This document shows positions 51,432 to 59,406 of a stretch of DNA of 64,000 bases, one piece after another. The DNA is taken from the NCBI GenBank assembly GCA_036675025.1, contig JAKFFN010000054.1, positions 12,694 through 76,693 of the forward strand, given 5' to 3'. The notes under the pieces are model-generated. The model ran no database searches. It saw only the letters and a list, made by a program, of their open reading frames with translations, and was not told the DNA's origin. The position numbers were made by a program, and so were the translations under genes. The stretch comes from JAKFFN01 sp036675025. Lineage in GTDB: Bacteria; Sumerlaeota; Sumerlaeia; Sumerlaeales; Sumerlaeaceae. Each line of letters starts with the position of its first letter. The stretch's first letter is position 1.

Positions 51432-51916
51432 TCAGTAAACTCCGAACCCTGGAGGAACTGAAACTGATCCGGGAACAACTGCGCGCGGATGACAAACGTA
51501 TTGTATTTGCCAATGGCTGCTTCGATGTGCTTCACGGCGGCCACGTCAGCTACCTTGCTGATTCGCGCTCACACGGTGATGTTCTTATCTGCGGCGTCAA
51601 CAGTGACTCCAGCGAACGCGGCCTGAAGGGTCCAACGCGGCCGATCTACAAGCAAGACGAACGCCTGGCTCTCCTCGACGCCATCCGCTACGTGGATCAC
51701 CTGATTGTTTTCGACGAACCGACATGCGAAAACCTTCTGCGCGAACTGCGGCCGGATGTCCACGCCAAGGGCACGGATTACACCGCCGACAGCATTCCGG
51801 AAAAGGAAACGGCACGGGAGCTGGGCATTGAAGTTTACATTGCCGGTCCGCCAAAGGAAAATGCCTCTCGCGGCGTTATCGCGACCGTAGTGGAGCGCTT
51901 TGCGGGTGAAGAATAA
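51428..51916 (+). CDS. hldC: D-glycero-beta-D-manno-heptose 1-phosphate adenylyltransferase
   Basis: 162 residues, stand-alone nucleotidyltransferase domain equal to the C-terminal half of HldE (RfaE domain II). FANGCFDVLHGGHVSYL holds the HxGH signature. It joins heptose 1-phosphate with ATP to give ADP-heptose. The first domain (heptose kinase, HldA) is not in this window, so it must be elsewhere. Overlaps gmhB and the following heptosyltransferase. Confidence 0.93.
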   Translation: MISKLRTLEELKLIREQLRADDKRIVFANGCFDVLHGGHVSYLADSRSHGDVLICGVNSDSSERGLKGPTRPIYKQDERLALLDAIRYVDHLIVFDEPTCENLLRELRPDVHAKGTDYTADSIPEKETARELGIEVYIAGPPKENASRGVIATVVERFAGEE

Positions 51917-52979
51917 CCCGCCTGGCGCCGCCGAACGCAAGCCTCGCATTCTCATTGTAAAGCTAAGCGCCGTGGGCGATGTAGTCCATGCGCTTCCGGC
52001 CCTTCACGCGCTGCGTCGGCACCTGCCCAATGCCCACATTGGCTGGGTGGCGCATCCCGGTCCGGCAAATCTGCTGGAAGGACATCCGGAGATCGACGAG
52101 CTGATACTTCTCCCCCGCCGCCCCAGCCAGTACGGCGGATGGAAAGGTTTCGCGCGCCTTGTGCGCGATCTACGCTCGGACAAACCGGGCTGGGACTGGG
52201 CCTTTGATATGCAGGGCCTGACAAAAAGCGGACTCGTGGCTCTCATCAGTGGTGCCCGGGAACGGGTGGGTTTCGGCGACAAAAACAGCCGCGAGTTGAA
52301 CCCGCTCCTGATTAATCACCGCATTCCGACGATCAGCCGCCAGGTCATACAGAAGAACATCGAACTGCTCCAGCCGCTGGGTGTACCGCCGGATCAGCCT
52401 GCAGAAGCCATTCTGCCGTGCAGCCCTGAAGACACAGACTATGTTAACCGATGGCTGGTGAATGCGGGGCTGCTGGGACAGCGATTGCTGGTGCTCGACC
52501 CATTCGCAGGCTGGGAGACGAAGCTTTGGCCGGTGGGCCACTGGACGGCCCTGGCTGCCACGGCCCGCGACACGCTTGGTCTTCGCCCGCTGATTTTTCA
52601 TGGTCCGGAAGAACGGCCCCGCGCAGCGCAACTGGTCGAAATGATACCCGGCGCGGTACTTCCGCCGGAAACAACCCTTCGCCAATACGTCGCACTCCTT
52701 CGCCAGTGCGCAGCCGCCATGGTTGCAGCTGATACTGGGCCCATGCACATCGCCGCGTCGCAGGGCGTACCCGTGGTCGCTCTTTATGGCCCGTCTGATC
52801 CTGACAGGAATTCCCCCGTGTTTGCCAATGCCCGCTTTACGACTCTTCAAGACGAAACCCAGCCCTGCGCCGGCACCTTCGCCCGCAAATGCCCCCACCA
52901 TGAACCGGGCCAGTGCATGGCTACACTTACTCCTGAAATGGTATCGGAAGCGCTGGCCGGGCTGTTAAAAGCTAAGTAG
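51900..52979 (+). CDS. ADP-heptose:LPS heptosyltransferase (GT9)
   Basis: 359 residues from TTG 51900; GTG at 51906 is also suitable, both with GGAG at 51892-51895. GT9 (waaC/waaF) features are PRILIVKLSAVGDVVHALPAL at the N-terminus, LLVLDPFAGWETKLWP and ADTGPMHIAASQGVPVVALYG in the nucleotide-sugar lobe. It adds heptose to the lipopolysaccharide inner core at the cytoplasmic face of the inner membrane. With gmhB and hldC this completes a three-gene heptose cassette. Confidence 0.93.
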   Translation: MRVKNNPPGAAERKPRILIVKLSAVGDVVHALPALHALRRHLPNAHIGWVAHPGPANLLEGHPEIDELILLPRRPSQYGGWKGFARLVRDLRSDKPGWDWAFDMQGLTKSGLVALISGARERVGFGDKNSRELNPLLINHRIPTISRQVIQKNIELLQPLGVPPDQPAEAILPCSPEDTDYVNRWLVNAGLLGQRLLVLDPFAGWETKLWPVGHWTALAATARDTLGLRPLIFHGPEERPRAAQLVEMIPGAVLPPETTLRQYVALLRQCAAAMVAADTGPMHIAASQGVPVVALYGPSDPDRNSPVFANARFTTLQDETQPCAGTFARKCPHHEPGQCMATLTPEMVSEALAGLLKAK

Positions 52980-53054
52980 CCACGACTCCCGGCTTACCAC
53001 TAAAACCGCTAACTGACAGTAGCTAATACCTGCATCTTAACCAGCCATTAAAGT

Positions 53055-53756
53055 TCAACGGTGCCGGTTCCGCCAGACGTACTTGATGCTGCGCGCCATG
53101 ATTTTACGGCTAAATGTGCTCACGCCGGCGCGCCGCTCTTCAAAAAGGATAGGGCGCTCTACTACCCGCAGCCCTGCCCGCCGCGCTTCTATCAGCACCT
53201 CCTGCAAAATCTCCGGCCCCTCCGCCTGCAGCCGTTCCCACGGGATAACCTCCAGTGCCCGCTTGTTGAAAGTCCGGAACCCCGTCGTGCAGTCGCGCAC
53301 AGGCAGTTTCAGCAATGTCCGAATATAGGCATTGGCCGCCAGCGTAATAAAACGACGCATGGGGTGCCGGCCGCTTTCCCCCCCGCCCGGTATCAATCGG
53401 CTTCCCACCACGATATCTGCCTCTCCCGAAATCACAGGCTCCAGCAGCGACGGCACGAACCGCGGGTGATGGCTGTAATCCGCGTCCATCTCAACGGCAG
53501 CCTCATAGCCGTTATCTCGCGCATACCGGAAAGCCGCTATACCCGCAGAACCGCGCCCCCGCATATCGGTCCTGTGAATCAGGTGCACGCGCGGTTCCGC
53601 TTTCGCCTTCTCCGCTACCAGCTTCCAGGTTCCATCGGGAGAATTGTCGTCCACCACAAGCACCTCAACCTGCGGTTCCAGTGCCAGCAGTTCCTCCATC
53701 AGGGGCTCTATATTACCTGACTCATTGTAGGTCGGTAAAAACGCAACAATCTTCAT
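53055..53756 (-). CDS. Polyprenol-phosphate mannosyltransferase-like GT2 (DPM1 family)
   Basis: 233 residues with no membrane segment in the C-terminus. Motifs: VAFLPTYNESGNIEPLM, VLVVDDNSPDGTW, the metal-binding EMDADYSHHP, VGSRLIPGG, and the acceptor region CTTGFRTFNKRALEVI. It transfers mannose or glucose from a nucleotide sugar to a polyprenyl phosphate in the membrane. No membrane anchor domain is fused, as in the DPM1 core. The lipid donor could feed periplasmic or surface glycan assembly. Confidence 0.92.
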   Translation of the reverse strand: MKIVAFLPTYNESGNIEPLMEELLALEPQVEVLVVDDNSPDGTWKLVAEKAKAEPRVHLIHRTDMRGRGSAGIAAFRYARDNGYEAAVEMDADYSHHPRFVPSLLEPVISGEADIVVGSRLIPGGGESGRHPMRRFITLAANAYIRTLLKLPVRDCTTGFRTFNKRALEVIPWERLQAEGPEILQEVLIEARRAGLRVVERPILFEERRAGVSTFSRKIMARSIKYVWRNRHR

Positions 53757-53878
53757 GGCGTCATGACTGGTTCAGAGCATAAGTCCTATGCAACCGCTTT
53801 TGCTGATTAAAAGCAGCCATGGTTTATACTTCTTGCCTTGCGCATATCAGGCGGCAACGCAATCTGCAGGAGCTACAA

Positions 53879-54595
53879 ATGACTGCACCAGGCACAGGCG
53901 ACAACGAACCCATCATGAAAGGCGATGCACCAGCTACGCCTTCCCCCACCTCTCCGCCGCCCCTGGCGCGCACCGCACCCCAGCGCGACCTGATACCAAT
54001 CCCGCTGCTTGTAGGCATATTTGCTGTCGTTTTGGCCCTGATGTACGGTCTGCTAATTGATAACTGGCGCACTGACTGGACCCGCTTCCAGAGCATCAAG
54101 GCTCAGCAGGAAGGCAACTGGAAAGAAGCCATCGAACAGCTGGAGAAGCTGGTAGAGGCAGGCAAAAAAGCCAAAGATCCCGTTGTTTATAATAGCCCGA
54201 CATACCTTGCAGAACTTGGTTATGCCCACTTGAACCTGGAAGAGTACGACAAGGCACTAAAGTTTTATCAGTTGGCCCAGGAAAACCGGTCGAACATGGC
54301 ACCGGATGAAGCCGGCAATCCTCGTCCCCCGGTGAATTTCCAGAACATGATTGGCGTCACCTATTACCGCATGGGCAAGTATGACGAGGCGGAAAAGGCG
54401 CTGCAGGGTGCCCTGGAGTTTAACAAGCTGGATCCGCTCGCCAACTTCACCATGGGCGAAATTGCCATGAAACGCGGCACCTACACCCAGGCAGCAGACT
54501 ACTTTAAAACGGTCGCGACTGTACCCGGTTACGAAGAAAAAGTAAAAAAGTATTACGCCGAGATCGAACAAAAGCTGTTTGCCGGCATCAGCTAA
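53879..54595 (+). CDS. Membrane-anchored tetratricopeptide-repeat protein
   Basis: 238 residues from ATG 53879 with CAGGAG seven bases upstream. A Pro/Ala-rich N-terminal tail, a membrane segment (PIPLLVGIFAVVLALMYGLLI, about 41-61), then at least three TPR units (GNWKEAIEQLEKLVEAGK, LNLEEYDKALKFYQLAQ, RMGKYDEAEKALQGALEFN, RGTYTQAADYFKTVATV). TPRs hold protein-protein contacts; the domain should lie in the periplasm. No specific partner is known; the GHL10 gene follows 68 bases downstream. Confidence 0.85.
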   Translation: MTAPGTGDNEPIMKGDAPATPSPTSPPPLARTAPQRDLIPIPLLVGIFAVVLALMYGLLIDNWRTDWTRFQSIKAQQEGNWKEAIEQLEKLVEAGKKAKDPVVYNSPTYLAELGYAHLNLEEYDKALKFYQLAQENRSNMAPDEAGNPRPPVNFQNMIGVTYYRMGKYDEAEKALQGALEFNKLDPLANFTMGEIAMKRGTYTQAADYFKTVATVPGYEEKVKKYYAEIEQKLFAGIS

Positions 54596-54663
54596 CACCA
54601 TTGCAGTTCTAACCCCGTAGCCGACCAGGCTCGCATTTTTTCCCGGAAGAAAGACGATATACG

Positions 54664-55872
54664 ATGAAACTCCTTCCATTTGCGCAACTCGTTGCATTGA
54701 CCACCACGCTTCTCTCAGCCCCCGTGAACGCCCAGACCACCGCGACCCTTGAACCCGGTCAGGCCGAAGCGGCCACAACCCAGACCAGGGTGGTAGATGT
54801 GCCCACCACCTGGAGCTCCCCAGCCACTGAAGCGCGCGCCGTCTGGGTGACTGGCATGGAGCTTCTGGCTCCGCGGGAAGAACTTCTCAGCCGCCTCGAT
54901 GCCCTTGCCGATGCCAACTTTAATGCCATCTTTGTCGATACCTGGTTCCGCGGCTATGTTATTTATCCGGAAAGCGCGCTGGTGTCGCAGTACCCGCCCG
55001 CTGTCGAACATGGCGATGTTCTCAAATGGCTGATCCCCGAGGCGAAGAAACGCGGGCTGGAAGTTCACAACTGGCCGGAGTACGGTTTCTATGCCTACCA
55101 CACAATGGATGCCAGTACAGACCCGAGCCGCGGCCCGCTCCTGGATAAACATCCGGAGCTCACCGCCACCACCGCCGAAGGATCAACGTATCTGCACAAC
55201 GCCACCTTCGGCGACTTCTACAGCCTCTGCCCGGCCAACCCGAAATCCCACCAGTTGCTGGCTGATATGTATGTTGAAATGATGGAGCGTTACGAGTTCG
55301 ACGGTCTGAACCTGGACCGCCTGCGTTTTCCTTCGGCGGACTATTGTCACTGCGATCATTGCAAGGAAACCTTCACGAACGACAATGGCTTTGCCCTTAC
55401 CGCGTTTGATGAAGGCACCACCCAGGCCGAAGTTTTCCTGCAGTGGAAACGCGAAAAGCTGGCTGATGGCGTTGAGACGATTGTGAAGGCCGTACGTGCT
55501 GCCCGCCCAGATGCGGACATTACCGCGTACGTGGTTGGTCCTGATGAAATGAACGAGAAAGCCCAGAGCTGGGATCTTTGGGTAAAGCGTGGTCTGCTTG
55601 ATGCCATCGGCGTCAGCATGTATGGTCCCGACATCCGTCCTGCCGCCGAGAAAGCTAAAAAGCTGCTGGGCGAGCATAGTAACATACTCGTCGCCGCGGT
55701 TAACGCTGGTCTTCCTGATACCAGCTTCCTCCTGCGTAACATCGGTTTCGCCCGTGAGTTCGTGCCCCTGGGGCAGTTCACATGGTACGCATCCGACGTG
55801 ATGGATGACCTCGATGAACTCAAAGCCGGCCCGTACGCCAAGCCCGCCAAATGGCCTGATCTCAAGAAGTAG
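54664..55872 (+). CDS. Secreted GHL10-type glycosyl hydrolase, second copy
   Basis: 402 residues. Signal peptide (QLVALTTTLLSAPVNAQ), then a GHL10 barrel: EARAVWVTGMELLAPRE, FNAIFVDTWFRGYVIYPES, EVHNWPEYGFYAYHTMD, LNLDRLRFPSADY and GLLDAIGVSMYGPD. A cysteine pattern CHCDHC after the LDRLRFPSADY stretch could bind metal or form a disulphide and is common in these barrels. Paralogue of the protein at 29752 but without the fibronectin-like domain. Likely acts outside the cytoplasm on a glycan; the substrate is unknown. Confidence 0.85.
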   Translation: MKLLPFAQLVALTTTLLSAPVNAQTTATLEPGQAEAATTQTRVVDVPTTWSSPATEARAVWVTGMELLAPREELLSRLDALADANFNAIFVDTWFRGYVIYPESALVSQYPPAVEHGDVLKWLIPEAKKRGLEVHNWPEYGFYAYHTMDASTDPSRGPLLDKHPELTATTAEGSTYLHNATFGDFYSLCPANPKSHQLLADMYVEMMERYEFDGLNLDRLRFPSADYCHCDHCKETFTNDNGFALTAFDEGTTQAEVFLQWKREKLADGVETIVKAVRAARPDADITAYVVGPDEMNEKAQSWDLWVKRGLLDAIGVSMYGPDIRPAAEKAKKLLGEHSNILVAAVNAGLPDTSFLLRNIGFAREFVPLGQFTWYASDVMDDLDELKAGPYAKPAKWPDLKK

Positions 55873-55895
55873 CCTTTATCGGTTTCCGTTTTCCT

Positions 55896-55923
55896 TTCTA
55901 CGTTCTCCGTTCTACGTTCTACT
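55896..55923 (+). repeat. TTCTACG heptanucleotide element, copy 3
   Basis: Four units in tandem, TTCTACG, TTCTCCG, TTCTACG, TTCTACT, starting 24 bases after the stop codon of the GHL10 gene and before dusB. Confidence 0.75.
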
Positions 55924-55978
55924 TACTGCGGCTCCGCCGCAGAATAGTTTATCCACAGCTTCCTATTTCTCCCCGATA

Positions 55979-57130
55979 ATGACGCAAACTGCAACAAATA
56001 GCAACCCGAACCTCCTCGGCCGCGCCCCCGGCTTCAGCATCGGCAATGTCGAACTGAACTGCCGGGTGATTCCTGCGCCCATGTGCAACATCAGCGACCG
56101 CGCCTACCGCGGCCTTACCCGCGCGATGGGCGCTGACCTGGTGACCACGCAGATGGTATCTGCCGAAGGTCTCATTCGCGATGATGCCAATACCTGGCGC
56201 CTCCTCGACCTCGATCGCGCGGAAAAACCGGTGACGGTTCAATTGCTCGGCAGCAACCCGCAGTCCCTGGCTCGCGCCGCGCAGATGGTGGAAGCCGCCG
56301 GTGCAACCATTGTCGATCTCAACATGGGCTGCCCCGCCCGCCACGTTACCGGCAATGACTGCGGCAGTGCGCTCATGCGCGATCACAAGCTTGTGGCGGA
56401 AATCGTCCGCACCATCAGCAATGCCATCAGCATTCCGTTTACCGTAAAGATGCGCGCCGGCTGGGACGGCAAAGAGATTTCGGCCATTGACCTTGCGAAA
56501 GTCTGCGAAGCCGAGGGCGCCAAGGCCGTATGCCTTCACGCGCGCACCCGCGAGCAGGGCTACAAGGGCAAAGCCGATTGGACGCTCATTGCCGCCATGA
56601 AAGAGGCGCTGAGCATCCCCGTCATCGGCAATGGCGACGTCATGTCGCCCGCCGACGCCGTACGCATGTTCCGCGAAACCGGCTGCGACGCCGTCATGCT
56701 GGGCCGCGGAATCATTGGCAACCCGTGGCTCCTTCGCGCCTGTCAGGAAGCTGTGACAAAGCTTTTCACCGGCCAGGTCAGCCATGAAGACGAAGTACCC
56801 GGTGACGAACTGGTCCATGTGGAAGACAACGGCGAGTACGTACCCATCAAGGTGCCGTATTACATGAAGGAAGTCGGCATCGATGAGCGCCTCGACCTTA
56901 TCCTTCACCACACAAAACTGACCATCGACATCAAGGGCGAAGTCCGCGCCGTGAAAGAGATGCGCAAGCACAGCCAGCAATACATCAAAGGCATCCCCGG
57001 CTGCAAAACCCTGCGCGAAAAACTGATGAAGGTGGACACCTACGAGGAGATCAACACTCTCCTCGCGGAGTACCGCGTGTACCTGGCGGAACGCAAAGCC
57101 GCACTTTCACCGGCCCATTTGCCTGCATAG
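55979..57130 (+). CDS. dusB: tRNA-dihydrouridine synthase DusB
   Basis: 383 residues from ATG 55979; the frame is open to 55805 but the upstream part lies in the GHL10 gene and the repeat. FMN-barrel features: VIPAPMCNISDRAYRGL, QLLGSNPQSLARAA, DLNMGCPARHV with the catalytic Cys region, and FTVKMRAGWDGKEI. It reduces uridines in tRNA. A 40-residue insertion rich in acidic residues (GQVSHEDEVPGDELVHVED, about 265-285) lies between the barrel and the helical C-terminal domain, longer than in the E. coli enzyme. Confidence 0.93.
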   Translation: MTQTATNSNPNLLGRAPGFSIGNVELNCRVIPAPMCNISDRAYRGLTRAMGADLVTTQMVSAEGLIRDDANTWRLLDLDRAEKPVTVQLLGSNPQSLARAAQMVEAAGATIVDLNMGCPARHVTGNDCGSALMRDHKLVAEIVRTISNAISIPFTVKMRAGWDGKEISAIDLAKVCEAEGAKAVCLHARTREQGYKGKADWTLIAAMKEALSIPVIGNGDVMSPADAVRMFRETGCDAVMLGRGIIGNPWLLRACQEAVTKLFTGQVSHEDEVPGDELVHVEDNGEYVPIKVPYYMKEVGIDERLDLILHHTKLTIDIKGEVRAVKEMRKHSQQYIKGIPGCKTLREKLMKVDTYEEINTLLAEYRVYLAERKAALSPAHLPA

Positions 57131-57282
57131 CCATTTTTCTTGAATTACCCGGCTCGCAGCCGAGTCTCCTCCGCTAACTGGCGCAGTTTGTGCATGTGAT
57201 CAGTCACGCTTTATCTAATTCGTGGCTACACTCTCTGCAGCTAACGAATTAATTTTTGTCATGCGAGGAAACCGTTTTACTG

Positions 57283-58215
57283 ATGATTCAGGTCGAAAAC
57301 CTTACCAAGAGCTATGGAAAAACCCGCGCACTTAAAGGTGTGTCGTTTTCTATTAACAAGGGCGAGATCGTTGGCTTTCTTGGGCCGAACGGCGCCGGAA
57401 AATCCACCACGATGAAGATCCTTACCTGCTACATGCCTGCTGACTCAGGGTCGGCCAGTGTGGCTGGATATGATACCTTCGACAGCAGCCTGGAAGTGCG
57501 CAAACGCATTGGCTACCTGCCTGAGAGCGCTCCGCTTTACACGGATATGCCGGTGGTAGATTTTCTGAAATTTGCCGGCAGCATGCACGGGCTTAAGGGC
57601 AATCGCCTGCAGAAGCAGGTTAAGAACGTCATCGACCGCACCGGTCTTGGAAGCGCCGTAGCCAAGAACATCGGCGAACTTTCCAAAGGCTATCGCCAGC
57701 GCGTGGGCCTTGCCCAGGCACTCATTCATGAGCCGGACTTTCTCGTGCTGGATGAACCGACCAGTGGTTTAGATCCCAACCAGATCGTCGAGATCCGCGA
57801 CCTCATCCGCGAGATCGGCCGCGAGAAAACCGTAATTCTTTCCACTCACATCCTGCCCGAAGTCACAGCCACATGCGACCGCGCCATCATCATCAGCGAC
57901 GGCCGTGTTGTTGCGTCAGGCACGCCCGATGAGCTCATCCGCCGCGGCTCCGGAGCCGCCGGCATCACCACGTCCATCCGCGGTCCTCAGCCCGATGTGG
58001 AGCATAAAGTTGCCGCCATCCCCGGCGTTGATACTGTCCGCCAGCTTGAGGTTCTTAAAGACAAAACTGTGCGCCTGCATGTGGATTCCGAGAACGGTCA
58101 GGACCTTCCGGAAAAGATTTTCCGCTGCTGCGTCGATAATGGTTGGACGCTTACGGAACTGCGACAAGATGTCGCATCGCTGGAAGATGTTTTTGCCGAA
58201 TTGACCCGACAGTAA
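57283..58215 (+). CDS. ABC transporter ATPase (GldA-like)
   Basis: 310 residues from ATG 57283, the family start MIQVENLTKSYGK. Walker A GPNGAGKST, signature LSKGYRQRVGLAQ, Walker B LVLDEPTSGLDP and the H-loop STHILPEV are intact. The C-terminal part (about 225-310) is the extra domain of drug or gliding-type exporters. With the permease at 58652 and the auxiliary protein at 59407 it forms a GldA-F-G-like set. These systems act at the inner membrane; the transported cargo is unknown. Confidence 0.95.
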   Translation: MIQVENLTKSYGKTRALKGVSFSINKGEIVGFLGPNGAGKSTTMKILTCYMPADSGSASVAGYDTFDSSLEVRKRIGYLPESAPLYTDMPVVDFLKFAGSMHGLKGNRLQKQVKNVIDRTGLGSAVAKNIGELSKGYRQRVGLAQALIHEPDFLVLDEPTSGLDPNQIVEIRDLIREIGREKTVILSTHILPEVTATCDRAIIISDGRVVASGTPDELIRRGSGAAGITTSIRGPQPDVEHKVAAIPGVDTVRQLEVLKDKTVRLHVDSENGQDLPEKIFRCCVDNGWTLTELRQDVASLEDVFAELTRQ

Positions 58216-58301
58216 AAAAAAGAGTAGCATATTAACTTGACGATAGTTAGCGCCAACACAACACCAAACTAAATCCACGAGATGAGAGGAGGTTGAGAAA
58301 A

Positions 58302-58451
58302 ATGAAGAAAGTAGCCCTGCTGCTGACCCTGCTGGGTGCCTGCTTCTTTGCCGGTTGCGCAAAGGAAGAGAGCGCCACAGTTGAGACTCAGACCGAAAGC
58401 CCCGCTGGCGAGGTCGAGACGGATGTCGAAGTAACGACGACCACGGAGTAA
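58302..58451 (+). CDS. Small lipoprotein
   Basis: 49 residues, too short to stand out. AGGAGG lies seven bases before the ATG. Signal peptide KKVALLLTLLGACFFAG with lipobox FAGC (Cys19), followed by a short acidic tail (ESATVETQTESPAGEVE, then TDVEVTTTTE). It would be a membrane-anchored peptide of about 31 residues. It lies between the ABC ATPase and permease genes and ends in its own terminator. Entericidin-like peptides are similar in size, but no homology can be claimed. Confidence 0.75.
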   Translation: MKKVALLLTLLGACFFAGCAKEESATVETQTESPAGEVETDVEVTTTTE

Positions 58452-58483
58452 TAAGTCGGAGGCACCCTCTCGGAGCCTTTCAA

Positions 58484-58524
58484 GCGTCAGCCCTTGCCTT
58501 ATGGCAGCGGCTGACGCATTTTTT
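58484..58524 (+). terminator. Strong rho-independent terminator inside the ABC operon
   Basis: Nine-bp outer stem GCGTCAGCC/GGCTGACGC, an inner TGCC/GGCA pair and TTAT loop, then A and six T. It is 32 bases after the small lipoprotein and 127 before the permease. Confidence 0.9.
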
Positions 58525-58651
58525 ATTGCCTGTCGCCATCCTTGACAGCGGTTAGCACGCAACCTGCTAATTCACCCACTCGGCTCCGCGTGCCCATGCC
58601 GGCACCAGCCGCTCCACAAAAAAATCTTAATGGGAGAGCTACGGTTTACTT

Positions 58652-59392
58652 ATGTTAAATACGTATCGCATTTTCAGGAAAGAGCTGGGCACCTACTTCA
58701 ATTCGCCCCAGGCTTATATCTTCCTGGTCGTGTTCCTGGTGATCGGCCCCGCGCTGTTTTTCAACCTTGCCGGCCAGGGCTTTTTCAAAGGCGGCGTTGC
58801 TGCCCTCCATGGCTTCTTTACTTACCTGCCCTGGTTGTTTCTTTTCTTATGCCCGGCCATCGCCATGCGCATCTGGTCTGAAGAGAAGCGCAGCGGCACC
58901 CAGGAGATGCTTATGACGTTCCCGGTGCGCGACTGGGAAGCAGTACTGGGCAAATACTTCAGCACCGTGTTCCTGCTGCTGTGCGCACTGGTGCTCACGC
59001 TGCCGCTGGCCTTCGTTGTTAATCATTTCGCTCACGACCGCACTCCGGTTGATTTCGGCCCTATCTGGTGCGGCTACATCGGCGCCTTCCTCATGGGCTC
59101 TTCCATCCTGGCCATTGGCTGCTGGGCCAGCAGCATCACTGTAAACCAGATTGTGGCCTTCATCCTTACCTGCGTTGTTACATTTTGTCTCATCATCATC
59201 GGCCTGCCGACTCTCTTTAACATCCTGCCCCCCGGCGTTTACAACGTAGTTTCTCAGTTTGGCCTCATGACGCACTTCGTCAGCATGTACCGCGGCGTAC
59301 TGGAACTGCAGGATGTCGTCTATTACCTGGGCGTCATCGTATTTTTTCTGTTCCTGAATGTGCGCGCCATCGAAAGTCGGAAGTGGAAATAG
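58652..59392 (+). CDS. ABC transporter permease (GldF-like)
   Basis: 246 residues. Six hydrophobic segments beginning with AYIFLVVFLVIGPALFF; EEKRSGTQEMLMTFPVRDWEAVLGKY is the coupling loop typical of ABC-2 type permeases of the GldF/YhaP kind. It forms the membrane channel for the ATPase encoded at 57283. The ATG at 58652 lacks a strong ribosome site. It is followed by the GldG-like gene after 14 bases. Confidence 0.92.
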   Translation: MLNTYRIFRKELGTYFNSPQAYIFLVVFLVIGPALFFNLAGQGFFKGGVAALHGFFTYLPWLFLFLCPAIAMRIWSEEKRSGTQEMLMTFPVRDWEAVLGKYFSTVFLLLCALVLTLPLAFVVNHFAHDRTPVDFGPIWCGYIGAFLMGSSILAIGCWASSITVNQIVAFILTCVVTFCLIIIGLPTLFNILPPGVYNVVSQFGLMTHFVSMYRGVLELQDVVYYLGVIVFFLFLNVRAIESRKWK

Positions 59393-59406
59393 GAGTTTAG
59401 ATATTA

